Part shown: positions 1-12,400 of the stretch, one piece after another
How the letters are laid out: the number at the start of each line of letters is the position of its first letter
Numbering within the stretch: the stretch's first letter is position 1
DNA from: Welwitschia mirabilis
Lineage: Eukaryota > Gnetophyta > Gnetopsida > Welwitschiales
Length of the DNA: 64,000 nucleotides
Direction of reading: 5' to 3'
NCBI GenBank assembly: GCA_051453625.1
Contig: JBOZIK010000001.1
Span: 110,646,923-110,710,922 of the forward strand
The notes under the pieces: generated by a model
The model's database searches: none
The model's input: only the letters and a program-made list of their open reading frames with translations
What the model was told of the DNA's origin: nothing
Position numbers and translations under genes: made by a program

Positions 1-3000
1 ATTGTCCATACCATTGGCCTTCAACGGAATTACGACATTCGGATCACTCCGTCTATACTAGCGTGTTGTATTTTGCACCTTATTGATAATTAACAGGATT
101 GAATTTGAAACGTGAACTATTGCACAAATATACACCGCAACAATAGTATTCAACTACCTTAATATATACATAGGGAAAAAAAATTGTGGAAACAAATAAT
201 AGGAAAACATCTTCTAGTAGTGCTAAACAGTACCTATTTCTAAGCACTACTATTACCTCCCAGCTAAAGAGAGAGGAGTAAAGATGTAAAAAACTTACTT
301 TTTCAAGTAAAATAGTAGTTTATTAGAGTAGTATAAAAAATAACTTTTTAGCTTTTAAATTTAACTAGTGCTATAATTTGAAATAGTACTAATGAAAATG
401 CTTCCTTATTTAGGTAATACTTGGAACTATAAGGAGTGTTGTGCTCCTTTTTAGGATGTGTTTGGAGCTTTTTTCCTCTTGATCTCTATCCTATAACCCT
501 CTTCCTCACTATTGCTAGTTCTTTTCCTTCTCTTAAAGATCCTAGACCAGCTCCCTCCTTGCCCTTTTATTCTTGGATTCTAATTCCTTCTTATTTTTCC
601 CTCTTCTTGGTCCTTGAATGAAGCATTATGAGGATAGTGGTTTCTATTTTTATCTTTTCATTAATTATCCTTATACTTTCTTACAAAGTATCATCCTATC
701 CCTATCAGAGTATATTAATGTGTGTAGAAACATATATATGTAAACATTTCTTTTCATATTATTAACCATGTTACTAACCAAAAAACTAACCAAAATATAT
801 AAAAACATGCATTGATTTATTCAAGCAAGTTAACCAAATTACAAAATAAATACAAAAAATTTTGATTCATTAGTTAGATTTCTCCTTCTAGTAATAGTTG
901 TTTGGCAATGTGAAGATGTATCGCATTAATGCTTAGTCCTTAGTTTTTTTCTAAAATTGCACTTATAATAGTAGCTTCTAAATATTTATACTTGAATGCT
1001 TTATTGATTAGGAAATATTTTATGCTTTAAGTCATAAAGATATTTTCCTTTGCATGTCTTTATTTTTTTTTCTAGTTACTAAATCTCTTTGTATTTGACT
1101 TAATGCTTTTATCTAGAGAATCTTGTGAATGGATAAATTAATGTTGATTATTTTATAATTTATTTTAATTATTTATCATATGATAAAGTTGGTTTCAAAT
1201 GTTTCATCAAATGGGTTATTTATTCATCAACTTTTATCTTATCACTATCATAAGATGTCATTTCCTTAATGTCGTCATTAGTTTCTTCTTATTTAAGTTT
1301 ATAAATTTAGTTTCATCCCTTTCTAAATCATTAACTTATAATATTTACATTGTTTTTATTTATAGAAAGTTTAGACAAAATGATTCTTTATCTCTATTTG
1401 TTACACAAGATGGTTTATTGCAAGATGTCTAATACAATCTTCATGTTTTTATTGGATTTTTAAAGTTTGTTTACTAAAGTTATCTAAAGTTGACTTTAAT
1501 GAATTATGTTCTTAATAATTGTCATTAGCATTAATCATTGAATAATATGAAATTAAATTATTATAAGGTGACTTAGGCACATTATTATCAAAAGATTAGA
1601 ATCAATAGTTGAAAGATCTTTTCAAGTCTCCTATATGAGCATTAAAGGCACTTCCTTACAAATAAGTTCTTTTCAAGTAGGGAAGACTAGACATTATTTA
1701 GTTTTTTAATTTTCATAAAGATAACAAGAAGCAACACAAAGATGAGAGGTATAAGTTTTTCAATTTTTGGGGGTGATACCTTTACTTTGTTATGGAAGCT
1801 AGAGGAGGTTCTAATGCTTTAATTATTTAAACAATTCCCTCACTACTTCAATTTTACATTTTGATTAGGTTGTAGGCCATATCACAGATTTATTCTTGCC
1901 TTTTCCAAGTAGTTATAGAATCCTTACCTGAGATATGTTTCCTACTTGTAAGATCCATCATTTGTTTAGTTCAAGGATTAAGTCTTTTATGAGAATATCC
2001 TATAATTAGGTAAGATTGAAATTGATTGGTTAGGTTTGGAATAACATAACCTATAAAATAGTTAAAGGCTATACAAAAGTTTTTCTCATGTTTTTATTTA
2101 AACTTAATTACTTATTTTCTTGATTCTTAGATCTTTTAACTTATCATATATCATCTGACAAAGGTTATACGCATGTCATTCCATGTATTATTTCTATGAT
2201 TGTGTAAATAATTAATTTTATTTTTTATTTTTCTCTAATGATAATTAGAAATACTTCAAGAAACAGTATCAGTCACATCTTTTCTTATGGTTTTTGGATT
2301 TTGTTCAATTTCAATAATACAACTATAAGAATCTTCATTATCAGGATCATGGAATGTATGATACAGAAATAAATTGAAAATTTTGATATCTTACAACTTA
2401 GTTTAAAAAAATGTTATTAGCTCTATTCTTTCTATTTAACAACAAATCCTTTAATAAAGCATTAGGTATATTTAAAGTATCAAATATGTTTTTTAAAGGA
2501 ATAGTAGTTGGTTGAAAAGATAAAATGAAAAAAGGAGTTTCACCTTTAGTAATTTTTGGTGGATTAGGCAAATAAGAAAATTTATTATCACTTGAAAGTT
2601 ATTCAAATTTAGGATATCAAGTTTAGTTTTAGTAAGAGGTCAATTTATATTAACTTAACAAAATATGGTTATTAATATAGCTCCTCTTCATGAATTTGTT
2701 CTACTTTCATGTTTTTTTCTATTTCAAATAACTAGTACCAAATATTTTATAATTAATCTTTAATTACTATTTAATTCATAAAACATATGAAGACATGAAA
2801 ATGGTGGCTATTGCAATGTAAATAAAATTAAATTAAAAAATACAAAAATTATTTCCTCCATCAGACACAAGGTATAGAAGTGCATAAGGCCTCAATCATT
2901 AGGATCATATAAGGTGGGCTTATTAATGATTCCACTAGATGCAATGTGTAAAACTGCATAACTCCTCAATCATTAATATCATACAAGGTGGATTTATTAA

Positions 3001-3806
3001 CGATTAAAGCAAGAAAAAGAAATAAAAATACAACTATGGAAGGATGAGGTAGAAAAAATAAAGATAGTTTATAGATCATTCTCTTTCTTACTCACTATTC
3101 AGGTTCACTAAAAGCAACCGAAAAAGCATGAAAAACCTAACCTTGCTTATGGCATTAGATGAGGACCTTCTTCTCTTAAACAGATTTACCTAGCTTTCTT
3201 GTAAACAATGCCAACATGTGATAGAACTATTATGTAACTCTTTTAAGCATTCATTTCTCATCAATCAATAATCTCAAATATCATAATTAGTGAAGACAAG
3301 GGTTTTGTATTTAAAATATCAAGCTTTTGGCCATTGAAGAATGTATTTTTTCCCAGCAATATAAGACAATATATGTAGCTAGCACAAGATGAACAATGGG
3401 GCTACTTATAACTAGTAAAACACTATTTGATATTACCAAACATGATGGATGATATATTTCGATTGTAATGAATGATATANNNNNNNNNNNNNATTATCGC
3501 CTACAAAAGCGTAATGATCATATAACCCTAATTGAAAACATGATTGAAAAATTTTTAAGTTAAAAATAACTTAATATAGAAGATCTTAACTAGTTCTTAA
3601 ATCAATGGGAGAAATGGAATTGCAATTTTTGAAACCAATGAAAATCAGAGGAATATTTGGTTATAATTCAAAAAAATGACATGCACAACTTGAATATAAT
3701 AAACATCAAGTACACTTGGTCTAATAGATAGCAAAATGCTCATAAGATTCTAACCATAACTGACAGAGCTTGAATTATTAGCATTTTACTAGCCACCATC
3801 CTATGT
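1..3806. other. AT-rich spacer without a recognisable gene
   Basis: I see no coding region here that resembles a known family. The short open frames (61 aa at 436-621, 77 aa at 1199-1432) have low-complexity, AT-driven composition and no motif. A scaffold gap of 13 N lies at 3480-3492. A 51-bp imperfect direct repeat at 2881-3005 is listed separately. Confidence 0.6.
2881..3005. repeat. 51-bp imperfect direct repeat, 74-bp spacing
   Basis: Copy 1 (2881-2931) and copy 2 (2955-3005) both begin TGCATAA, contain CTCAATCATTA and an AAGGTGG block, and end in a TTATTAA/CGATT-like segment. The 23 bases between them look unrelated. This is a short local duplication of unknown origin. Confidence 0.7.
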
Positions 3807-3906
3807 NNNNNNNNNNNNNNNNNNNNNNNNNNNNNNNNNNNNNNNNNNNNNNNNNNNNNNNNNNNNNNNNNNNNNNNNNNNNNNNNNNNNNNNNNNNNNN
3901 NNNNNN

Positions 3907-4720
3907 TTCTTACATGACCTTTTAAGAAAATGCTTTGATCATAGACCTAGTATTTTATAACTAGGGATGAATCCATCCCATCACTGTAGTTTTAAAATAA
4001 AGTACTACTAGGTAGAAAGAAAGGATTTAAAACATATTATTGAGAATATATGAAAATCTTAAAAAGGCCTAGGCCCTTGGGATTTTTTCGTTAAAGGTTT
4101 AGCTCATCTTAAAGTGATTCTAAAGGAGTGGATTAGAAAGGATAGGGAAACTTTTATATTTTGCATATTAAACTATTGAACAAGCTTGATAACCTCCATA
4201 AGGAGAAGGAAGATAATCCACTTAAAAAAAATAGTGAAATAAAAATTCTTTTTTATCTACATCATCTATACAAAGACAAGCAGGGCTATTGGAAATAAAG
4301 ATTAAGTATTAAATGGCTCAAGGAAGGGGAAAATCCTATCAAGTTTATTTTTCAACAAGAGAATTATTAATGTAATGAAACTAGATCATGATAGAAATAT
4401 TATAAAGAAGGAAGAAATATTTGGGATTTTTAAAATACTATAAAGAGTTATGAACCAAAAATAAGCCTTCCCCTTCCCCCTGAAATTTTAATCTTCATAA
4501 GACTCTTAATACAAAAGATCAAGAACACTTGATGGAGCCTTTCACTATTCATGAAATAGAGATAACTATCCAAATTATGCAAAATAATAAAAGCCCTAGA
4601 CCCAATGGCTGGCTTGTAGAATTTTATAAAAAATTATTTTCCTACCTCAATCATAACTTCACCAATATGGTAAATGATATCTTTCATTATCCACAATCAA
4701 ATTAAGTTATTTGTTATAGT
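3907..4720 (+). pseudogene. LINE ORF2 fragment (endonuclease end to RT start)
   Basis: Translation on the plus strand, with frameshifts and stops, follows the usual order of a plant LINE ORF2. There is an SDH-like endonuclease end near 3935, a linker with LKVILKEWIRKDRET (about 4110-4155), a degenerate W-EGDRNT-FFH-like stretch (about 4300-4350), and the start of the reverse transcriptase with SPRPNGWLVEFYKK (about 4590-4640; family form S-GPDG-EFYK). The rest of RT, including the catalytic FADD block, is absent. The left edge is a 100-N gap (3807-3906), so upstream parts may be missing from the assembly. It is a dead fragment. Confidence 0.75.
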
Positions 4721-6599
4721 AAAAAATGTGAATGTTGAATAAACTAGGTAAGGAACGAGTATCATTCTTTAACAAGAATATTTGTGAAAAACTTAACATA
4801 AGTGACATAATAGTTTTAATCCTATAATGAGAATCAAATAAAATGTAAAATTAAGTTTGATAATTTTGATGAACTTTACTTGGTAACATAGGAAATGAAC
4901 ATGCTCCAAAGGATAGGCTCGACTTTTTTAGTAATTTACTTTCCCTCCAAAGATTATCTATAATTCTTGAAACATAAGCTTAAATCATCATTGTGATGGC
5001 TTGAATGAGATGACAAAATCTCATTTACCATATGAGTATTGGTAAATTCAATAGTTACTTTGGTCTTTCATAGCCCTTTTATGAACATAGAAAGTAAGGA
5101 CAACTATACTTAAGATACATAACATAACAACAACTATAACCAAAAATCTAACTTTAGAGAATTCACTTGATTTGAAAGATCTTAATGATATAAAATCACC
5201 TAAGGATTAAAAGTATTATGTTAGGAAATCAAAGAATGAACAACTACTATAATATTTAAGCAAGAAAGAGTCTCATCTAAGAATTAAAAGTATCATGTTA
5301 ATGTGCACTAGGAAATTAAAGAATGAAAGCTTATTCTTATGTTAAATCAGGAAATATATTACATCAACAGAGAAAGATGAAGCTAAAATGAACTCCTCAA
5401 ACTAGCCATAGAACAAGTCCACTCCTAAAGGGGGTGCTTAGAAAGATGTTCTAATACATATTTCTAGTATGTTTTTCCAGCTAAAAATCCTTTATGATGA
5501 GGGCTTAAGGCCCTTTCATAAATGAGGGAAGGCTTTGGAATCTTTAGCATGTAGTGGTTGTGATAATTACATAATTGGGATTACACTTTTGAGTAGTTAC
5601 ATNNNNNNNNNNNNNNNNNNNNNNNNNNNNNNNNNNNNNNNNNNNNNNNNNNNNNNNNNNNNNNNNNNNNNNNNNNNNNNNNNNNNNNNNNNNNNNNNNN
5701 NNACCATGTTTTACAAACCAAAGATTATTTATAATTAGGAATCAAGACCCTTTTATAGATGAGGAAAGTCTTAGGCATCTTTGACATGTAGTGGTTGATG
5801 GTGGTTACATAAGTGAGGTTACAAGTTTAAGTAGTTACATTAGGAGGAAATTACAAATTTTGTCATATAGCCTTAAGAAGGATGTTTTGCCTTCTTATGA
5901 AAAAGAGGTGAACATAACCGTTGGATGATGATGTTATTATCAATACATGCTATGCCATGTGTCTTTCATATCATTATGCTCATTACTGCCACATGTCATA
6001 ATGATGTGTCATATTATACCTCCATCATGTTTTATTAAAGTTGATGGTTAATCCTAACTTAACATGCAACTGAAGCCATAAGTAAAATGTGATGTCTTTC
6101 CCATAAAGATGTGAAAACATAACTTTCAACTTATTTTTCCCTAGAAAACCATCGATGATAATGACTTAGACTACAACACCAGCGTTTTTTTATTAGAGTT
6201 ATTCATTTTATAGCATGTCTTCTGGAAGCTAGACATTAATCTCAAAATGTTATGGAAACATTCATAATTTTATAATTCATGATAAAAAGGGTAGAAGACA
6301 TAATTTAATGATAAAATGGCTATTTAGTCAAAACATTAATTTTTACATGTAAACATCTATTAAAGTAGAATAAATAAAAAGATTAACTACACAAATATTA
6401 TCATTATATTAAAAAAGTAGGATGTTATTGCCTTATTGATGTTTGTAATGTTATCTAGAAGATTCTAATCAAAGCCATAGTTAGATGGTTAATCAATCTA
6501 ATGTCAAAACTTATTAGCCATAAATAGGTTAGGTTTGCTAAGTTAAGGTATATTTAGGATTAAATTATTATAAATAATGATTAATCATCTGAAGGGAAG
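4721..6599. other. AT-rich spacer with a diffuse duplication
   Basis: No gene is recognised. A 100-N gap lies at 5603-5702. The only structure seen is the imperfect direct repeat at 5511-5840, listed separately. Confidence 0.5.
5511..5840. repeat. ~92-bp imperfect direct repeat around a scaffold gap
   Basis: Copy 1 (5511-5602) and copy 2 (5748-5840) share the order CCCTTT-ATA-ATGAGG, GGCT/TCTT-GGAATCTTT/GGCATCTTT, ACATGTAGTGGTTG-like, GGTTACATAA, and AGTAGTTACAT. Copy 1 stops exactly at the 100-N gap. The copies could be two retrotransposon remnants or a local duplication that also broke the assembly. Confidence 0.65.
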
Positions 6600-7990
6600 A
6601 GAGTGAGAATGGAGAAAGGAATCGAGCAGCAAAGGTAGAATTTGGATTTTAGGGTGCACGATGGCAGACAGAGGTTTAGTTTTACCTCTAGCACATCTTC
6701 CAAATGTCATAGCAATGCCTCTTTTATATCTTCTCCATGTAAGTGCTTTCTGAGAGGCTTTCTAGAGGTAGTTCTTATTTTTTAGGATTTTTGCCCTTAG
6801 TGCAACACATCTTTAATGCGTTGTCAAAAGCAAGATTCTATTATCTAATGGCAGAAGAACTGTTGAATACCAAATCTTATGTAGGTTCAATGGAGGAAAG
6901 AAAACCTCAAAGTTTTTCTAACTTGGATTTTGGTTTCAAGCATGAAGGAGATATAATTCATGTAAAGATGTCCATTAACTACTTTAAGCATCTAGAGGCT
7001 CATTTCAGAAATAACCTCATTTAAAAATTCTAATCCCTGAGAGGGCTCCTATTCTATAAAAAAATGTACCTGTGGTGCGATCAGAAGTTTCCTGTAAGTT
7101 GAAAGGTAATCCCTTTCAGAGATGGGTTATTACATTTCATTTTTAAGTTTGAAGAAGAAATGAATAAGTTTTTAGCAGGAGGACTCTATTTTTTTGATGA
7201 TAGAGTTTATCCCTAACTAAATGATCCCCTTTCATTCTTGAGAAGCCCACCATTTTTGAAAATATACTAGTTTATATTCATATCTTAAACCCTCATCCAA
7301 AAATATGATGCTCATATTTCTTCAAGTATCTTAATGATATGTTAGTATAGTTTCTTAAAATTAGCAAGAATACAATGTTAATGGAAAAAATAGAAATGAA
7401 TAAAATATGCATTTTCATGAAAACAGATCGCTTTAAAGCAAAAAAAACTAATCTTGGATCCTATGTGGGGAGAATTATTTTTAAATCTAGAAATTAAAAA
7501 TATTCCATTGCAATATTCAAAGTGTGATAAAAATAGGCATACAATAAAGCAATGCAAGAAAAATGAAAAGGTTGAAAAAAAATAACTAGCAAGAAGTGAA
7601 GAAAAAGATCATAAAAAAAACTTTAGTTTAAATAATAATCTAATATCTCAAGTAAATAAATATGATATTCTATCAAAGGAAGAACTAGAATAGCTACCAA
7701 AAAACAAAATCTAAAATAAATGAGAAATAATTCAATAAAAAAAGTAGCACATAGAGTAGGTCTATAATGTACTAGTTTACTCTTCCAAATCAGAACTGCT
7801 GCCAAAAATGGAAATGGAACAACAAGAAAGAGATAATGATAACTACATAAAGGAGTACATTTTAGGCACACTAACAACTAGCAAAACTTGAAAAACTAGA
7901 CAGACATGAAAAAAAAAATAAGAATTAATACAAAAAAAATTTAAAATTGATAAGAAGATAAAGTAGGATATCTAGATGGTAAGCAATCTC
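6600..7990 (+). mobile_element. LINE copy L1, 5' part with ORF1 remnant
   Basis: This stretch aligns along its length with the 5' part of the better-preserved LINE at 24190-25370. Shared landmarks are the CCTCAAAG-TT block (6905; 24323), the DUF4283-like region of plant LINE ORF1, and a CCHC-type zinc knuckle. In this copy the knuckle (7503-7560) reads YSKCDKNRHTIKQC, so the first Cys is replaced by Tyr. The longest surviving open piece is 93 aa (6743-7024). Homology runs to 7990 and resumes at 22638 after a 14.6-kb insertion. ORF1 of plant LINEs is thought to bind nucleic acid; this copy is frameshifted and not functional. Confidence 0.75.
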
Positions 7991-9302
7991 TGATTAGATC
8001 AAGAACCCTCATGGGAGAGGCGAATAGGTTCTTAAAACTTTGATAGATGTTATAAAAGAAATTAATATAAAACACAACTTGCATGCATGAATAAACTATT
8101 CTAGAAAGTGCACAATATGAGAAAATATTGAAAGTAAAGAATCAAAAACTTAAAGCATAAAAATACCACTTTGATGCAAGCTGGATTTATAATGGTTTGG
8201 GAAATCCCTTACCCCACTCTTGACAATCATATTATCCCTAAACTAAATCTCGTATCTTTGTTGCTCCATCAGGTATTCCAAGTTCATCTATAACCTTTAC
8301 AAATGGACTTTTCTAATCTTAGTCTTAACCTTTAGAATGGACTTTTCAAGGCTTAGTCTTAACCTTCAGAATGGAAGTTTCAAGGCTTAGTCTCAATCTT
8401 TAGAATGAATTTTTTAAGGCTTAGTATCAACCTTTAGAACATTGGGTAGTGATGTAATGATGTCTCAAAAGAACAGGTATCACTCGTTCTAAAATCAGTA
8501 CATTTGATGGAGCTCTCTTCCTATAGAGGTACAACCAATAAAGCTCTAGATCTGACTTTAAAATGTAGAATGTATGCCAATAGTAGATCTCCTTCAGTCA
8601 GACACAATGATGCTAAGATACAACAGTGATGATCATACAAATCCAATGCTTTATCCTTTAGATCAAATAAATTTTACCAAATGAGTGTTATTCCAAAAGA
8701 TCTTATTATCATCTATGACTTATCTATGTATAATGGAAGGATTTTAAGGTTTATTACATTTGAAATGCTCTTTCAATAACTATAAATGGCTAGAAAATGG
8801 CTACCTAATGGCTACATAATAGATACATAACATTTATAAAAATTTCATTTCTAGTCCGTCCAGTCGACCCCACAAAAATCTAGTTAATCCATGTGGTGTC
8901 GTGATTTACATAGGTCGCTTGAGAGAGAAATTCAGTCAATTCCTATCTAGTCAACCCCATCTGGATCTGATCGATCCAAGTTCCGTCACCCACAATTCAT
9001 CCGGTCACCTGCTTCTCTGATTAAAAATCTTTCTAGTTTCTTGCATTGAATCTGATCGACCCCTTCGAGTATCCCATCGACCCCATGATAATTGGTTTAA
9101 GCATACCAGCTGCATAGTGCTTAGGTCTGGTCAAACTCATCATAGGTCCAGTAGACCCCTTGGCATTTAGTTCAGGAGTATTGTTTCTCAGGTCCTTAAA
9201 TCCAGTTGACCCCATACAGGTCCAGTTGACCCCTTTCCATTCGGTTCAAGGACACTAGTTCTTGAGGTTATAGGTTCAGTCAACCCCATTAAAATTTGGT
9301 CT
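7991..9302 (-). repeat. Sirevirus LTR-a (outer, truncated by gap)
   Basis: The lower edge begins TGATTAGATCAAGAACCC, matching the terminal bases of the LTR at 21266. The body shares the blocks seen in the other two copies (GCTTAGTCTCAA series at 8340-8430, TTTAGATCAAATA, GGAAGGATTTTA). The TATA-like site is mutated. Reading toward 9302 it carries the repeated GTCGACCCC-like motifs (8860-9302). About 235 bases at the upper end, as judged from LTR-b, are not visible because a 100-N gap starts at 9303. Confidence 0.85.
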
Positions 9303-9402
9303 NNNNNNNNNNNNNNNNNNNNNNNNNNNNNNNNNNNNNNNNNNNNNNNNNNNNNNNNNNNNNNNNNNNNNNNNNNNNNNNNNNNNNNNNNNNNNNNNNN
9401 NN

Positions 9403-12400
9403 TACCATTGAAGTATGCTAATAAAGGCAAGGGGGGAAGGGGGGGTGGGTGTGTGGAACGAAGAAAAGAAAAAAGAATAGAATCACTAATATAAGAAAAC
9501 ACTTTTAAAACTTTATTCAAGAATGTTTTTTTTTGGGTTTAAAAAAAGAGGGTCTTAATGAAAGGATGTAAGATATAGTGACAAATATTTTTATGTGTTT
9601 TTTAATAGAATTGGAGTAAATAACGTTCTTTAGTTTATTTAAAATCTTTTTTTTTCAAATTTAGAAAATCCAATTCTATTAGTATTAAGATAAATTAATA
9701 AATTATCCATCTTATTATAATGGTACAAAATTGGCAGCTTAATACTTGTAAGCTTATCATGTAATTATAGTCTTTAATCATATCTACATATTAGCTTGAT
9801 AGTGTAAACATTATAGACTTATCAACTCATACATTTGAAACACAATAAGTTAAATCAAATAAAAACCATTTCTTCATGTTTTTTTTGTATTTTTTTGGCA
9901 TTGATGTATCATGACATGTTTACTTTTTTGGTAGTATTTTGTTAATTTTAAGATTTCTACTGAATTTGTTTGTTTGATGTATAGGACATAGTTGATTTTA
10001 CTAAGCAAGGTTAGCAATAAGGATCAGTTATTATCCATATAAATAGAGAGCTTTCAACAAATTTAGAATATAGAAGATAGCAAAGAGCTAGAGGTATTCC
10101 AACCCTTACCCCACCCTCTCTTGAAATAAGGTTTTATTTTGAGCTCTGCATATCTTAAATATCATGCATGCTAATAAGACTTTCCATTTCTCTTTTCAAT
10201 AGTGATTGCTATACCTAGTTCATAACAAAAATAGGTATGAAAGCATCTTAGGCATTGGTCATGTCCATTTTGCAATTCAATTTATATAATTCCCATCTTT
10301 AGCATTTTAGAAATAACGAATAAAGAGGTGACCAAAGAATTTCTCTTCAATGTAACAAAACATATAATTTAACTTATTAACTAACACAAGTATAGCCAAT
10401 CTCTCCCTCATTTTTCAAATCGAAGTAATAATTAATTTATGACTTATGTAGCATTACACAAGGTATACTTGTAATGATTGTAAATAACTCTAATAAGAGC
10501 CTTCCTATTTGACTGAGAAGCTTGCATTAGCAACCTATTTTTTTCCTCATCCATATTTTTAAGAGAACTTGAAAATCCCTTTTTTTTCCCCTTAATTATG
10601 AAAAGGATTTCTAGTTACATAATTAGCTTACAGATAGAAAAAGATAGGAAATACATTTGATGCTTTCCAACAAACTACAATAACGTCATCTTTTCCTAAC
10701 AATACAAATGCTAGATTAACATATTATTTAGTTTAATAACATAACACTGAATCATCCAAAAAAAAATTAGGGGAAAAAAGGTATTAAAGCATATATCTTT
10801 TGGCTTTGACTTGTAAGATTATTTAAGTTTTTTAAATTTCTATCTTTTTATAATAAGTAAATTTTTTTAAATAATAAAGTTTACATTCTCATTTGAAAAT
10901 ACTTTTAAGGATAAAGCCATCATTTTTGAATAGCTCATCTCTTCCAAAGATGATCTCTAAATCTTCCCTAAAATGTAATTTGTATAGTTGAAAGCATGAT
11001 GTTTTTTGAAAAAAGTAACCATATTTAGGGAGATAGTTAGAATTGAAATTAGAATTGAAAATTAAAGTTAAAAAATTCTAGTAAGCATGCAAAATAAGAC
11101 ATGGGCTATTTACTTGTTTTGACTAAAATGTGACCCCCATCATCTTCTATCATAAGAAAAGATTTCCATTTATTAACTGTGTATTTTGTATTAATAATAA
11201 GCAAATATCCTTCTACCAAAACATAGGGCTTAAAGTGTATGAATAGAAACCTTAAAATACATGTTATTAATCATGCAGAATAAATCTTTTAATTTTGAGT
11301 ACTTAAGAGCTTGAACAAATAAGGAAAGGCATTCCTTCATCTCAAGATTACTCTTAGAATACTTACTTTTCTAAATAATTGACATACTGTCAACTTTAAA
11401 GTTTATCGTCAATACTTTTAACAACATTTGCAAAATATTATTATTATTTCATTCACAAAGTATGAGCATTTCTAAATAGTTAGTTCAAAATCAGTCTTCT
11501 TGATAATTAAGCTTAGTTTTAGACTCTTGAAATTGCACTTGATTAATATGAAAACTATTTAAAATCTATTAATACATCTTAATAAAATAATAACCCTTGA
11601 TATTTTTCTTTAGTTGAGATGTAATTCTGAATCAATTAGAAGCCTACCATAGTTATCAAGGTAGACAATAGTAGTTTTAATATAAAGCAAGATTTGTTAG
11701 TTATATTGTATTAAAATTAATGTTATTCTTTCAAAAAGGACTATCAGGATTTTAAATGCTCACTTCTAACTGTGTTAAAACTAACTTAAAAACTTGATTG
11801 AAGATGATTTAAAAAAATATTTGAAGGAATAGCAATTAAAACATACTTTTTTTTGTTGAGCACCAGAAGTGTTAACATTAGACAATATCAAGCAAAGCTA
11901 AATTACAATATTGTCAAAATTGTTGTTATTTCTTTGACTTAAATGATATTTTATTAGATAATAAGGGTTTAAGGGGATAATTAGTGGATCATTTTTATAG
12001 ATCTTGAATGCTATTAAATCAAAAAAATTAAAATTGTAATAACAAAATAATGTTACCACCATTTAAAGATGAATCATCTTATTGTGATATTAGAAATGGA
12101 AAGCACAGTAGGTTTAATTAATCTTAGTAAATCAATTATATTGATCTTTAAACTCTAATAAAGCATTAAAGTAACCATATACAAGACAAAAAATTCAAAA
12201 ATAATTTAAGATTATTATTGCATTAAAAGTAATTATAGATGCATCAATGCTAGAAGAAATAAATGAACATTCTATCAAGAACCAAATTTAATTATCTACT
12301 AATGTGAATATCAAAGTGTAAAATTGCATTTAGGTTTGTGTGATTATAGTATAGTGGATACAAATTAAGAATGAGAGACTGAGTTTCTTACATAAGGAGT

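Noticed and set aside
7623-7877. 84-aa minus-strand frame rich in Leu and Phe
   Set aside because: It is antisense to the Lys/Asn-rich tail of LINE ORF1; the hydrophobic look is a shadow of A-rich DNA.
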